This document shows positions 8,748-18,802 of a stretch of DNA of 64,000 nt, piece after piece. The notes below the pieces were generated by a model. It was not told the origin of the DNA and searched no databases. It saw only the letters and a list, made by a program, of their open reading frames with translations. The stretch spans positions 1 to 64,000 of the forward strand of contig KV918824.1 in NCBI GenBank assembly GCA_002049455.2, given 5' to 3'. Positions within the stretch are counted from its first letter, which is position 1. Each line of letters begins with the position of its first letter. The stretch comes from Porphyra umbilicalis (taxonomy: Eukaryota > Rhodophyta > Bangiophyceae > Bangiales > Bangiaceae). The translations under genes were made by a program, and so were the position numbers.

Positions 8748-10019
8748 CTACATGTCACTAAGCACAAAGCAATACACAGTCGCTACGCTACTCAGTGTCC
8801 GTGGTGGTGGTGGTCGTCGTGTCAGACTCGCTACTTTGGTCAAGGCCGCGGGTTGTATCCAGCTGCTTGCTGAGAGCCGCAGAAGCGGCGCGCTGCTTCG
8901 CGGCTTGCGACTTGCGGCCACGCTGGTTGTCGCCCCCCTGCTGCCGCGCGCCGGCGGCGCCGCCGGCGACTTCGCCCCCGCCGCCAGAGCCGTTGCAGCA
9001 GCAGTATCTGCTGCCACACGCGCCGCCGGTGGGTCCTCCCCCGGCGGCGCGTTAGCTCCGGCGGCAGAGCCGGCCGCCGGCGGCGCCGACGACGACGCAT
9101 CAGCCGCGAGAGTGGTGACTTCCATGGCGGCCACGCCGTCGCCAACTTCCACAACATGGATCTTCTTGGCAGCACTGCGCGCCGGCGGCGCAGGCGTGGG
9201 AGCCGGTGCAGGGGGCGCCGCCAGGCCAGCAGCTTGCATCATCTTGAGCATAACAGCCTGCCGGTACTGTGCCGCCTCGGGCGTGTGACGCATCGAGGGA
9301 GAGTCAAAAAAGCAAAGCGCAGTGCGCTCTTGCTGCGCAACGGTCAACTTGTCCACCGCCGCCGTGCTCGCCTTGACCTGCTTCTCCATTCCAGCGTCCT
9401 CCGACCGCATCAGCTTGGCGGCCTTGATGCCGCCCGGGCGGCTCTGATACCCCTTGTTGCGCGAGTTCGGGCTGCTCGTGCTCCCGCTCTCGCCGTCCTC
9501 GTCTGAAGAGTCGCCCACGTCCACACTCGCGTCGTCCGCCGTGTTGGCCGCGCCGCTGAACTTGTCAGATGTGCGCAAAACGCGCCAGCACCCCACCCAC
9601 TTGCAATGCGCCAGTTTGGCTTTGCGTTTGGCCGTCTTGCCCTTGCGCTTGTCCTTCTCCCGGTCGCTGCGGATGGACTCGTAGATGTCCAGCGAGCAGT
9701 ACCGCGCGACCGCACCGCTGATAATGTCCTCCTCCGTCAGGTTCCCGGTAGTTTGCATATTTTTGACGGCCAGGTAGTGAGAAGTAAACGAGCTCACCCC
9801 CTTCCGGATCTTCTTGAACTGCTTCTCCAACGCACTGACGTTGCGCTTGACGCGCAGGGGCCCCTTCTTGGTCATCAGGTCCGTCCACTTCTCGTGCACA
9901 GCCGCCCACAGCTGGTCCTTGGAGCGACCAGTGGCGCTCACAGGGTCCTCGCTCACCTCCAGGTAGGCCCTACACAGCGGCACGCGGTCCTCGTCCGTCC
10001 ATCCCAGGCTGGAGCCCAT
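8748..10019 (-). CDS. Myb/SANT-like accessory protein of a PIF/Harbinger element
   Basis: Related to the ORF1/NAM-associated proteins that accompany Harbinger transposases and help them bind DNA. From the ATG at 10019 the protein is 423 residues. A trihelix/SANT-like domain begins six residues in (LGWTDEDRVPLCRAYLEVSEDPV), followed by SKDQLWAAVHEKWTDLM and a lysine-rich stretch. Near residue 194 comes the family motif RPGGIKAAKLMRSED with a coiled-coil-like TVAQQERTALCFF. An acidic segment (DVGDSSDEDGESG) and an Ala/Pro-rich C-terminal third complete it. Open frame continues upstream of 10019 without an ATG, and a different frame there is Pro/Tyr-rich, so the true N-terminus is unresolved. 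It is convergent with the transposase at 418-2007; whether both belong to one element is not shown. Confidence 0.75.
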   Translation of the reverse strand: MGSSLGWTDEDRVPLCRAYLEVSEDPVSATGRSKDQLWAAVHEKWTDLMTKKGPLRVKRNVSALEKQFKKIRKGVSSFTSHYLAVKNMQTTGNLTEEDIISGAVARYCSLDIYESIRSDREKDKRKGKTAKRKAKLAHCKWVGCWRVLRTSDKFSGAANTADDASVDVGDSSDEDGESGSTSSPNSRNKGYQSRPGGIKAAKLMRSEDAGMEKQVKASTAAVDKLTVAQQERTALCFFDSPSMRHTPEAAQYRQAVMLKMMQAAGLAAPPAPAPTPAPPARSAAKKIHVVEVGDGVAAMEVTTLAADASSSAPPAAGSAAGANAPPGEDPPAARVAADTAAATALAAGAKSPAAPPARGSRGATTSVAASRKPRSSAPLLRLSASSWIQPAALTKVASLTRRPPPPRTLSSVATVYCFVLSDM

Positions 10020-13017
10020 GGACTTGGGGAGGTTGTAGTTCACTGCTGGAACGGCGACGTCAGGTAGAGAGGGGCCTGCTGGGGAGGCTGGGGGGGAGCA
10101 GGCACCAGCACAAACGTCGAGGGGGGAGGGGCTTGGTGGCCGCCTACCACGTACAGAGGGTGGCGAGCTGCCTCCTGCGGCGTCGGCTGCGGCGTCGGCT
10201 GCGGGGCTGGGTGGCTCCCGACCACGTACAGAGGTTGGCGCGCTGGCTCCTGCGGCGTCGGCTGCAGCGAGGGCTGCGGCGGCGCGGGCAACAACATCAA
10301 CGGCAAAGGCGTGCTCTGCGGCTGCCCCGTCGTCAACGCCCACTGGTACGCGAGCCCGCCGTGTGGCTTGGCGGGTGACTCGCCGCTCCAGAGCGCCGGA
10401 CGGTGGCACACCGGGTACGGCGGTGGCCGCCACGCGGAAGACCAGCTACCGGTGGGGTCGTACCCACCGGTTGGCCACGGCTCGCCCGCGCTCGCGTACC
10501 CGTGGGTGGACGAGGACGGGGGTGGCGGCGGCCAAACGCCGTACGAACGCCGGTGATCGTCGACCGGTGGCTCCGGCGGCCAGCACCTTGGGTCCTCAAA
10601 CGGGCCCGCCGGTCGTCGCGGGGGGCTCCAGCGAGGGGATCCGTGTCCGGGACCCGCCAGTCGTCGCGGAGGGCTGCACCGTCGAGGGCCCCGTGGGGCG
10701 CCCGTTGGTCCTCGCTGCGGGCTCCACCACGGGGGGGGGGGGGGGCCTGTGGGGGGCCCGCCGGGCGTCGAGGGGGGCTGCGCCAAGGGGGCCCGCGAGG
10801 CGGGCCCGCTGCTCGACGAGGCGGGCTCCACCGACGGGGATAGTCGCCGCCGGCTTGAGGGTGATAGCGCCCGTCGTCGTCGACGCGTCGACGAACACGT
10901 CGGTCGTCAGGATCGGCGCGGTCAGCGTCAGGTCCGAGGCGGCGGGGATGAGGAGGGCAGGGCAGCCGGTGTGGTGCCGGAGGCCGGCCGCCTTGATTAA
11001 GCGGCCGGCCAACACCCCGGCCCGCAGGAGGGGGGCGGGAGTGATTGCGGGGAGGGGAGGGCCCGAAAGCGCGGGGCGGTGGGGGGGGAGGCGCGTACAT
11101 GGAGCCGTCCTCCCTGGGACCAGCGAAGCTCGTTGACCCGAGGCGGGAAGGGCGGCAGGGTGCAGCGCACCGTTCAGCAGGTGGGGGGGGGGGGGGGGGG
11201 GCGTCCGTGGTGCCGTGGTCACACGGCCCCGCGCAGGTGCAAGGCGGAGAGGGCGGGGTGGCAGCGCGACCGTTGCGCTGCCGCTGCGCTCGGCGTCGTC
11301 GCGTGTCGTTGGCGCCCTTCACACGCGTCATGAGCGCGGTTACAGAGGGGGGGAGGGGTGGGCGCGGTGGGTGGAGGGGAGGGGTGGGCGGGATGGCAGA
11401 CGGAGCGCGCGCGCTGCACAGACGTCCCACCACACCGGCGCGATTGCGCACACAGAGGAGACGCGTCCCCGCCGCCCGCCCAATCCCACCTGCCGTCCGA
11501 CGGCGGGTGAGCGAGTGTGGGGGGACTGCGTCAGCCTGGCCCGCCCCGCAGGAGACCTGGCTCCCAGAAACTGGTCACGGTTGAGAACCGACCAGCGCGC
11601 ATGCGTCTCGTCGTCCCACGTGCAGCCCGTCCACAGAGGCGCCGTGCCCGCCCGATAAAATATGAACGAGCGGGTGGGACGAGCCGGAGAGACCCGCCAC
11701 GGCAGCCTGACAACGCAGACCCGTTTACAGGCGGGAATCATACGCCCCTACGCCAAACACGTTGGACGGCTGGGGGGTCGAGCGGCACGCGTCAGACTGA
11801 CACGCCGGGCGCGGCACACGTCGGACGGCTGAGGGGCCGCGAGGCGGCCCCTGACGAGTCGCGGCGCTGAATGCCGTCACGCCTCCTGAGCCAGCGAGGG
11901 CGTTGGCGCGGCGGCCGTTCCAACGTCAAAAGGATGACCAGTTGGTCACGTGACCGGCTGGCCATCCGTTCTGAGGCGTCGCCGTGTCCACCCAATGCGC
12001 AGAGCGCTTCGCACCCCTCCAGTGGCCCACTCACGCACGATCTCATCCGATGACGCGACCCAGCTTCAACCGAGCATTGTGCAAGTGGCACCGAAACCGA
12101 CAGTTTGTGGCGTCGACTAGTCACCGAAAGTGCAGCTTTTGAGAAAAGTGATGCCATCCAGGACGACAGATTGGTTCGATTCACTGGATCAGCCAATGAC
12201 TGCACTTCCCTCCAAACTGGGCGGTTTCAAAACAGCTCCCGAGAGTGTCAACGGCAACGACATCTGACCTGTTGATATCTCGCGACGAGCCTTCCGCACA
12301 ATGCGGATCGTGCCAGTGGCGACGCCCGCTCTCCAGTTTCCCCGCCCAGCCGCTTACCGCTTCTTCTGTGGCCCGATCCAATCCGTTTACAATCGACAGG
12401 ACTGCGCACGAGGAGATCGGATTCTTCCCAGGGGCCTAGTTCCAATGAGGTGCCCGATTTATGTCGTGGCCGTGCCAGGTGTCGGCCCGTTCGTCCCTTT
12501 GAATGCCTCTTTCTTCGACGTTGTCATCGGTTTCGACGATTATTAGCGGCATATCTGGCGCTTGACGAGGACGTGGCAATCTCACCGCGACTGTTGGGCA
12601 CACTTTCCGGACAACTTTTCGGTGGTTTCGTTTCATTAAGCGCTGATCGAGATCCCTTAGCGCTCCTTCGCTTTCATTCGGATTTGGACTACCAGAATGG
12701 GGCTACACATAACCCAGCAATGACGACCCCATTCAGACCGTCTCGTGGCTCGTTTCAGACAGCTCGATGCCCAACTACATCGCGTCTGGCCCCAAACAGG
12801 GCCCCCAGAATGGGCTCTCCATTCAGCATGCCACACGTTGCGCCTCTAGATTCCCCAATTGGAAGATGGGATCGACGTTGCAGGGTTTGCTCTCACGCCG
12901 GCCGTCGGTTGTCTGATCTTACAGTCGTTATGCGTTTTCATGACAGGGGTGCTTCAAAAAAGTAGCACCCTCTTTCAGTCCGAGATCGCGAGAGATCGCG
13001 GTCCTGAGGCTCTAGGG
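10020..13017. other. Gene-poor region with long G runs
   Basis: To about 11.5 kb the sequence is very GC-rich with long G runs (near 10731-10743 and 11182-11200). Pro-rich and Gly-rich open frames on both strands lack domains; part of 10040-10830 on the minus strand may be an upstream extension of the Myb/SANT gene. From 11.5 to 13 kb base composition is mixed and no gene, tRNA or repeat was recognised. Confidence 0.45.
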
Positions 13018-13055
13018 GCCATTCACTTGTAGAGCATGCTCTCCAAGTGAATGGC
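13018..13055. repeat. 38-bp near-perfect palindrome
   Basis: Arms GCCATTCACTTG and CAAGTGAATGGC flank a central AGAGCATGCTCT that is itself a perfect palindrome. A single T/C mismatch interrupts the symmetry. It could extrude as a cruciform or form an RNA hairpin, or be the footprint of a small foldback element. Confidence 0.85.
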
Positions 13056-13567
13056 ACATAAGCGATTAATGACTGTACTTCAAGTCGTACCCGATCTTGA
13101 GGCCCCATTATGTGCAAAGCTGTTTTCACATCAGCGGGGACTTCTTTTCAAGTTTTAGCCAATCCACCCGGAAGCATCCAGCCGTTTCTTGACTGTTCTG
13201 GAGCTCTCCTTTGATCGACGGCTCACTGCTGTCCATCATCCTGCCCCAACCACACCGTGCTCTTCCATCGCCGCGACCCATGACGATGGCAAGGGCGCTC
13301 GCGACGCCCAGGTATGGAGGCTGATGGATGGTACTGATCAGGCACCGTAGCTGCCTACAAATGCAGTGCTGCCGAGCGCCTCTACTCAGCGCTTTCCTTG
13401 TTTTCTCATCCTCCCCTCTCTCCCACCCTTCGCCACTCCCGCCCCCTCTCCTGGCCGTGACGCGGAACCACTTGGCCACCTCAAGCATCATACCCCTCCT
13501 GTGTCGACATTCAAGAGCCAAGGTCATCCCTCTCTTCTTTTCCCTCCCACTCTCGCTGCCCGTCCCC

Positions 13568-14202
13568 ATGGAGGTGCTTGCCGCAGACTTCTTTGCGCCC
13601 TGGGCCGCCCCCGTCCGCGGCAGCGGTTGCCCCCGCCGCATGATGGTTCACGGCGGCGGCGGCGGCGGTGCCTGCCGGCGCCCGGTGGCCAAGCGCACCC
13701 CCCCCCCCCGGCGTGGCGGCCGGCCGCACACGTCGGCCGCGACGAGGCCGACGGGTCGGTGGTGCTGCGGTTCGAGACGCCGGGCTTCCCCCGCTCCGCG
13801 CTCGGCCTCGCCCTGTCGGACGACTCGTCGGTGTTGACCGTGTCGGGCAAACTCCTCGGCAAGCGCAAGGCCCCAGCGGCGTCCGCGGGGGCAGCCGAGC
13901 CGACCGCCGCCGCGGCGGCCCCGGCGGAAACCACCAAGGAGACTGAGGCGGCGCCGGTGCCGGCGCCGGCGACGCCGGCAGCGGCGGTGACGGATGCGTC
14001 GGCGGGTGCGGCGGCGGTGGATGAGGACGCCGCCTCCGCCGATGGCGCCGAGGTGCTCAAGTCGTTCGAGAAGGCGTACCGGCTGCCCCGTGACGTCGAC
14101 GCCGAGTTGGTGGCTGCTACGTACGAAGACGGCGTTTTGACGGTGCGGGTGCCCAAGAAAAAGCGGCACGCGGAGCGCCGTACCATTCCCATCATTGGCT
14201 GA
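13568..14202 (+). CDS. Small heat-shock protein Hsp20 (alpha-crystallin type), frame break at a C run
   Basis: ATP-independent chaperone that holds unfolding proteins. The alpha-crystallin domain reads AWRPAAHVGRDEADGSVVLR, then FETPGFPRSALG, VLTVSGKLL, a long Ala/Pro insertion, and FEKAYRLPRDVDAELVAATY ending DGVLTVRVPKKK with a C-terminal IPI motif. The N-terminal start MEVLAADFFAPW (ATG 13568) lies in another frame. The two frames meet at a run of 12 C (13698-13709), where one extra base (or two fewer) would join them into about 211 residues. GC3 is high in the upstream frame before the run and in the downstream frame after it, supporting one gene. I favour a homopolymer sequencing error over a pseudogene. 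Partial heat-shock-element-like TTC/GA pairs occur at 13186-13204 and a CCAAT at 13159. Confidence 0.85.
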
Positions 14203-14736
14203 GTCGGCTGGTCCCGGCGTTGACCGGCGGCAAGCCGGACTGTATCCTTTAGTGTGTAACGATGCAGCCTGCGGCACCTTGACACATGCACATATATTTT
14301 GTAGATTCTAAAGCTGACATGCTTCTGTTTCGTTTATTGAGGTCGCGTCTATGTTGCCAGACGTGCGCAACGTCTGGGACTGTTCCTTCCAGCAGCGTCG
14401 CACTGTGAGCCCACCACGATGGGCGGGGGCATCCGATGCCGTTGCATTGTAAAATACACGTGCGCCCACTTGGAACACCTTCCAGCGTCTCTCAGCCTAA
14501 AACTTTTCACGATCAAGCACTAAATCGAGTCGATCGACCCTCGCTGTCCAACTCCTCGGGCGCAGCGACATAAGCCGCATGCGCATGAGGCCAGACTTCT
14601 TCGTCTCCGCGAGCCCCAACCCCGCTGTCTCGGCACTGGCAGTTTTGCCCCTCTCCCGCTCCAGAGGTGCTACTCGGTGCCATCACGCGCACCATCACCT
14701 TGAGCGTTGGCCTCCGCCCCCGCCCCCTACCTTGTC
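14203..14736. other. Spacer between Hsp20 and PSMD9 genes
   Basis: AT-richer 3' flank near 14285-14340 (CACATATATTTTGTAG) and a presumed promoter before 14737. No further gene was recognised. Confidence 0.45.
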
Positions 14737-15902
14737 ATGGGCGTTGAAGCCATGACCCCCTCTCCCGACCGGGCGGCCGTTAAGAAGCTGGCCGACGAGC
14801 GGGACGCGCTCGAGCGGGAGCTCTCCGCGGTTGTCGACGCGCTGTTGGCACCTGGTGGCGGTGGGCTGTCTGGCCCGCTGGTGGATGCGGAGGGGTACCC
14901 GCGGGTATGTTTGGGGGCTGTTTTTGAGGATTTTCCCGGGTAAAGGGCCTCGTGCGAGTGGGCGTGTACGGGGAGTGTACAGAACTTGCTGCCCCCCGGG
15001 TGGCCGATGAGGTGCTTGCCCCCGTCAAGACGAATTGAATGGTAGCACGAGAGGCAGTGGTGCTGCTACGTGGAGCACCGGCGACTCACGTCTCGGAGCT
15101 CTTCTCGTTTCCAATTCCCTGTTGTCTCGCCCGCTCCCCTTGCTTGGTCACAGGCCGACATTGACGTGGCGCTGGTGCGGACGCGGCGCAACCGGGTGGC
15201 GACCCTCCGCACGGACGTCGAGGCCCTCTCCAACACCCTCCACTTGAAGCTGCAGGAGGTGCTCGCGGCCCGCCCGTCTGCGGACGCGCCCGCCGGGGCC
15301 AGCTCCTCGGCACCCCCGCCCCCGGCCGAGTTGGCACCGCCGCCCGCACCGCCGGCGGCGGCGGCCGCGGCTGCGGCCGCGGCCGCCTCACCCGCAGGCG
15401 TGCCCTCCCCCCCCCCCGCGCCCCTCTACCTGTGCCGTTTGCCCAAGTCGACGCCGTCCACGCCGACTCGCCCGCCGCCGCGGCGGGCTTGGCGACGGGC
15501 GACTTGCTCGTCGCCCTCGGGTCCGTGACGATGGAAGGCAACTCGGCGGCAGAGGCCATGGGCGCCCTCCCAGCCATCCTGGCGGCGGCCGTCGACGCGG
15601 CGCGCACCCTGCCGGTCGTCGTGCTGCGTCGCGCGGCGGCGGTGGCGCCCGCGGCCGCGGGTGCTGCGGGCAATGGGGTTGCGACGGCGGCGGCGGCGGC
15701 GGCGGCGGCGGCGACGGCCACCACCTCTACCGACGGTAGCGCGGACGCGGGCCAATTGGAGCGCGTCGAGTTGCTCCTCCGCCCGGCGCCGTGGGGCGGC
15801 CGCGGCGTCCTCGGCTGCCACGTGGTGCCTGTGCGGGTGACCGAGACGGGCTTTCGGCCGCAGGTGGCGACGGCGGTGGCGCACCACGGGCAGGGGGAGT
15901 AG
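14737..15902 (+). CDS. 26S proteasome assembly chaperone PSMD9/Nas2-like (PDZ)
   Basis: Chaperone that binds Rpt ATPase subunits during assembly of the 19S proteasome base. Exon 1 (14737-14904) encodes an N-terminal coiled coil ending in the family signature GPLVDAEGYPR. The intron (14905-15153) is GTATGT...CAG, phase 0. Exon 2 resumes with ADIDVALVRTRRNRVATLR, matching the PSMD9 continuation. An Ala/Pro-rich linker precedes a C-terminal PDZ domain (PFAQVDAVHADSPAAAAGL, then GDLLVALGSV) and the terminal motif GGRGVLGCHVVPV. Linker and PDZ lie in different frames; the switch coincides with a run of 11 C (15407-15417) and is repaired by one extra base or two fewer, giving about 305 residues against about 220 in animals. 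The additional length is the low-complexity linker and an Ala insert. Identity is firm; the frame break is probably an assembly error. Confidence 0.88.
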
Positions 15903-16335
15903 GGGATGGCGCCGCGTGGGTGCGGCGCCGACGGCGAGCCGGGGATGCGTCCCGCCTGTTGGGTGGGGAGTGACCGCGGCGGCGTTTGGGTGGCCGGCCT
16001 CCGAGGCGTCCGGGGTGTCAATGCTTCGAGTCGTAAAAAAAAAAGAAAACAGTGTACAAGAGACAAGTGAACATCAACCACGTGGCCCGTACGTACAGAC
16101 TGCGGCTGTCGTCTCACCTGAAGGGGTCAAAACAAAAAAAGATTCGCAGCATCACTACGCGTCTGGAGCCAGTCGACCCCAAACGCCGGATACACAAAAC
16201 AGGCAAGACGCTTGCCTGCAGTGCCCTCTCCCCCCCCCGCACCACGACCACCAGCAAACCTACCCTGTCCGCACCGCACCGCAGCCGCGCGGCCAAATCA
16301 TCGCACCGGCCGCATGCCGTGCGCCAGGGGGCCCC
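15903..16335. other. Convergent 3' flanks of PSMD9 and cytochrome c1 genes
   Basis: Contains two A-rich runs (near 16036 and 16133) and no recognisable gene. The genes on either side point toward each other, so this should hold both terminators. Confidence 0.5.
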
Positions 16336-17154
16336 TCACCGGAACGTGATCTTGCGCGTCTTAAAGACGCTCCACTTGAAGCGCTTGGCGTAGAACATGG
16401 CCACCGTCAGCAAACCAAACGTCGCAACCCACTCCATCCCCATCTTCTTCCGCTCGTCGTGCTCCGGCTCGGCCGCCCACGCGAGGAAGGTCGACACGTC
16501 CTTGGCCATCTGGCTGGTCGTCGCCGGCGTCAGGTCGTCAAACTCCACCCCCCCGTCGTAGAGCGCGCGCGCCATTGCAATTTGACCGCCCGCGAAGTAC
16601 GGGTTGTAGTGGAGACCCTCCCGCACGCTGATGCCCTCCGGCGGGTCCCGGTAGCCCGTCAGGAGCGCAAAGATGTAGTCCTCCCCGCCCTCCCGCGCCT
16701 TGACTATCAAAGACAGATCCGGCGGGAGCGCCCCATTGTTAGCGTACCGCGCCGCCTCCTCATTGGCATAAGGCGCGGGCATCACGTCCGACAGGCGGCC
16801 GGGGCGGGAGAAGGAGAGCCCCTCGTCGTTGGGCCCGTCCTCCACCTCCGTCTCCTCGGCCATCTCCTTGACCTCCTCCGTGGAGAAGGCAACGTCGACG
16901 AGGTTGCGATACGCGATCCGGTTCATAGAGTGGCACGACGCGCACACGTTGCGGTACACGTTGTAGCCGCGGCGGATGGAGGCGGCGTCGAATGACGACA
17001 GGGCGCCCTTGTGCGACCACGGGAACTGAGGAGGGTGCAGCGCATCGTCGTTGGCACGGAGAACAGTCGAGCCGGTGGCAAGCGCCAAGCCCGTCGCGCC
17101 GGCAGTGGCGGCAACGGCGGGGAGGCGGCCGCCGAGGCGTGACCAGGCCGCCAT
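16336..17154 (-). CDS. CYC1: Cytochrome c1, heme subunit of mitochondrial complex III
   Basis: Carries electrons from the Rieske protein to cytochrome c in the inner mitochondrial membrane. The ATG at 17154 gives 272 residues. The N-terminus is a presequence rich in Ala and Arg with a hydrophobic stretch (residues 13-30), as in bipartite c1 presequences. The heme-binding CASCH is at residues 71-75, followed by the family signature [15 protein letters not shown]. Further on are [40 protein letters not shown] with the axial Met, and [22 protein letters not shown]-terminal membrane anchor ([20 protein letters not shown]) and the conserved [10 protein letters not shown] end the protein. No intron and no damage are seen. 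Translation from an upstream start at 17184 would add ten residues and is less likely. Confidence 0.97.
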   Translation of the reverse strand: MAAWSRLGGRLPAVAATAGATGLALATGSTVLRANDDALHPPQFPWSHKGALSSFDAASIRRGYNVYRNVCASCHSMNRIAYRNLVDVAFSTEEVKEMAEETEVEDGPNDEGLSFSRPGRLSDVMPAPYANEEAARYANNGALPPDLSLIVKAREGGEDYIFALLTGYRDPPEGISVREGLHYNPYFAGGQIAMARALYDGGVEFDDLTPATTSQMAKDVSTFLAWAAEPEHDERKKMGMEWVATFGLLTVAMFYAKRFKWSVFKTRKITFR

Positions 17155-17758
17155 GGCGCAGGTGTGCGGGGGATCGCCCCGCACAGCAGCAATCTAGGTA
17201 GGAAGAACGGTAGAGGGGCGCCAAAAGAGGTGGGAGAGGTCGCCCACAGCGACAGGGACGGGTGCGACGGGGGGGAGACGGGGCCAACGATCCGCAGCGG
17301 CCAACACCCTCGTCCGCCGGAGAGGGGGGAGGTGGAGTCGCCGGGTGCGCGACCCGGAGGCCAAGGCACAAGGGGGGGCCACCGGAATGAGGTTGTTGAA
17401 TACCATTCTTTGTCAACGATTTTAGTAAAGTATGCGAAAATACTAGAAGTACAGTAGATTTTTCCATGCTTCGTTCGACCTGTGAGCTCGTCGAGCACAG
17501 CTAGGTTGAAAAGCAGCGCCCTCTGACCAGGCGACTTTGTGGGTGGCGGCGTCAGCTGACGCCGTGGTGTTCCCCCATGAACCACGGCCTCTATCACAAC
17601 TCAATTCACAGCGTAGCCGCCTGCTGCCATGACACGATGCCTCCAGTATCAGTGACGCCCATGCAGCCGCATTACATGGCCTCAGTGGAGTCGGTCGAAG
17701 TGGAGCTGAACACAATGGCTTCTTAACAATAGAGGAAGAACGACCACCAACCCCCTCA
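17155..17758. other. Spacer between two minus-strand genes
   Basis: Probable promoter of the cytochrome c1 gene near 17155-17460, where composition drops in GC (CGATTTTAGTAAAGTATGCG near 17419). No TATA consensus and no further gene were recognised. Confidence 0.45.
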
Positions 17759-18802
17759 CTATTGTCCCATTTGTTGGTACACCGTCGCCCAATCGAGATC
17801 TTCTCCCTCCGCGAGCACCTCCGTCCCGTTGATGACCTCTACCAGGGCGTTGCCATACCGCTTCCCCCCCCCACCGTCCTCCCCGTCGCCCTGCTCGACC
17901 ACCAAAGCCTGGACGACCGCCTCGGCAACATCCATACGGCTGACGCCACGCGCCCCCCCGCCCCCCTCCCCCTCCGCTGGCGCCGTCACTTCCACACGCA
18001 GCCGCCCACCCGGTTCGTCGGTCAACCGACCCGCCCGCACGATTGTCCACGGCACGGCACTTTCTCGTAGGTGCGCCTCCCCCGCCCGCACGGCCGCCTG
18101 CTTGCCACCAATCCGCTCCAGGAGCCCGTCCACCCCGCTGGCGCGGCTCAGCAGCACGACCCGGGAGATGCCCGGTGTCGTCGCCGCCGCGGCTGCGACG
18201 TTGGCCACCCCCGCCGTGTCGACCGCCGCGTACGACCCAAATCCACCGGATACGGCCACGACGACGGCGCGGCAGCCGGACAGCGCGTCCTGCACCGACA
18301 CGGACGAGGTAACATCACCAGACACAACGGTCACGTTGGTACCGGCGGGCCCAAAAATCTCCTCCACCGCCTTGACGGACCGCGCCAGAACGCGGACGGG
18401 TAGGCCGGCAGTGCGCAGCTTGAGCGTGATCCACGTGCCGACGGGGGAGCTGGCCCCGATGACCAAAACCGGTGGACCGTCGGGGATGCGGCGGCCGAGG
18501 TCTTCCTCCTCGGCAGACTCATCGGCCTCTGCATCACGCGCCTTCTCACCGTAAAAGATGTAGCCGCGGCCGTACTTCTTGTTGATGAAGTCGTCCAGAG
18601 CGGCGCCAGCTTTGGCCATTCCGTCGGCCTTTTTCGGCTTGTCATCCGAGGGCGGGGGGGTGGATGCCATCAGCGGGCGCCGCCGGCAGCAGCAAGGGGA
18701 AATGGGGGCAGGTGACGCGGTCACTGGTCGCCGCCGGTCGAGGCAACTGGCAGCGGGAGTACCACGGCGCTGACAAGGGAGAACATGGCTGGTAAATGCC
18801 AT
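17759..18802 (-). CDS. NAD(P)-binding atypical SDR / NmrA-like protein, probably plastid
   Basis: Predicted 347 residues from the ATG at 18802. The first 45 residues (MAFTSHVLPCQRRGTPAASC...) are rich in Ser, Arg, Pro and Cys and lack acidic residues, as expected for a plastid transit peptide. After an acidic spacer the Rossmann core begins with PPVLVIGASSPVGTWITLKL, where GASSPVG is the atypical-SDR nucleotide loop. LPVRVLARS follows, then the second strand NVTVVSGDVT, CRAVVVAVSG and SRVVLLSRASGV. Such proteins in photosynthetic cells include Tic62- and HCF173-like factors, but nothing here separates them, and the catalytic YxxxK of classical SDRs is not evident. The exact substrate is unknown. 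The gene is intact and intronless. Confidence 0.8.
   Translation of the reverse strand: MAFTSHVLPCQRRGTPAASCLDRRRPVTASPAPISPCCCRRRPLMASTPPPSDDKPKKADGMAKAGAALDDFINKKYGRGYIFYGEKARDAEADESAEEEDLGRRIPDGPPVLVIGASSPVGTWITLKLRTAGLPVRVLARSVKAVEEIFGPAGTNVTVVSGDVTSSVSVQDALSGCRAVVVAVSGGFGSYAAVDTAGVANVAAAAATTPGISRVVLLSRASGVDGLLERIGGKQAAVRAGEAHLRESAVPWTIVRAGRLTDEPGGRLRVEVTAPAEGEGGGGARGVSRMDVAEAVVQALVVEQGDGEDGGGGKRYGNALVEVINGTEVLAEGEDLDWATVYQQMGQ

Noticed and set aside
7488..8873. 461-codon + frame across the 54-bp repeat array
   Set aside because: Frames on both strands are equally open because the unit is a multiple of three and stop-free. The ATG lies in AT-rich non-repeat sequence and nothing supports translation.
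13366..13697. Use of the downstream Hsp20 frame as its own N-terminus
   Set aside because: Before the C12 run this frame has lower GC3 and a Pro/Arg/His-rich sequence, while the other frame begins MEVLAADFFAPW, like known Hsp20 N-termini.
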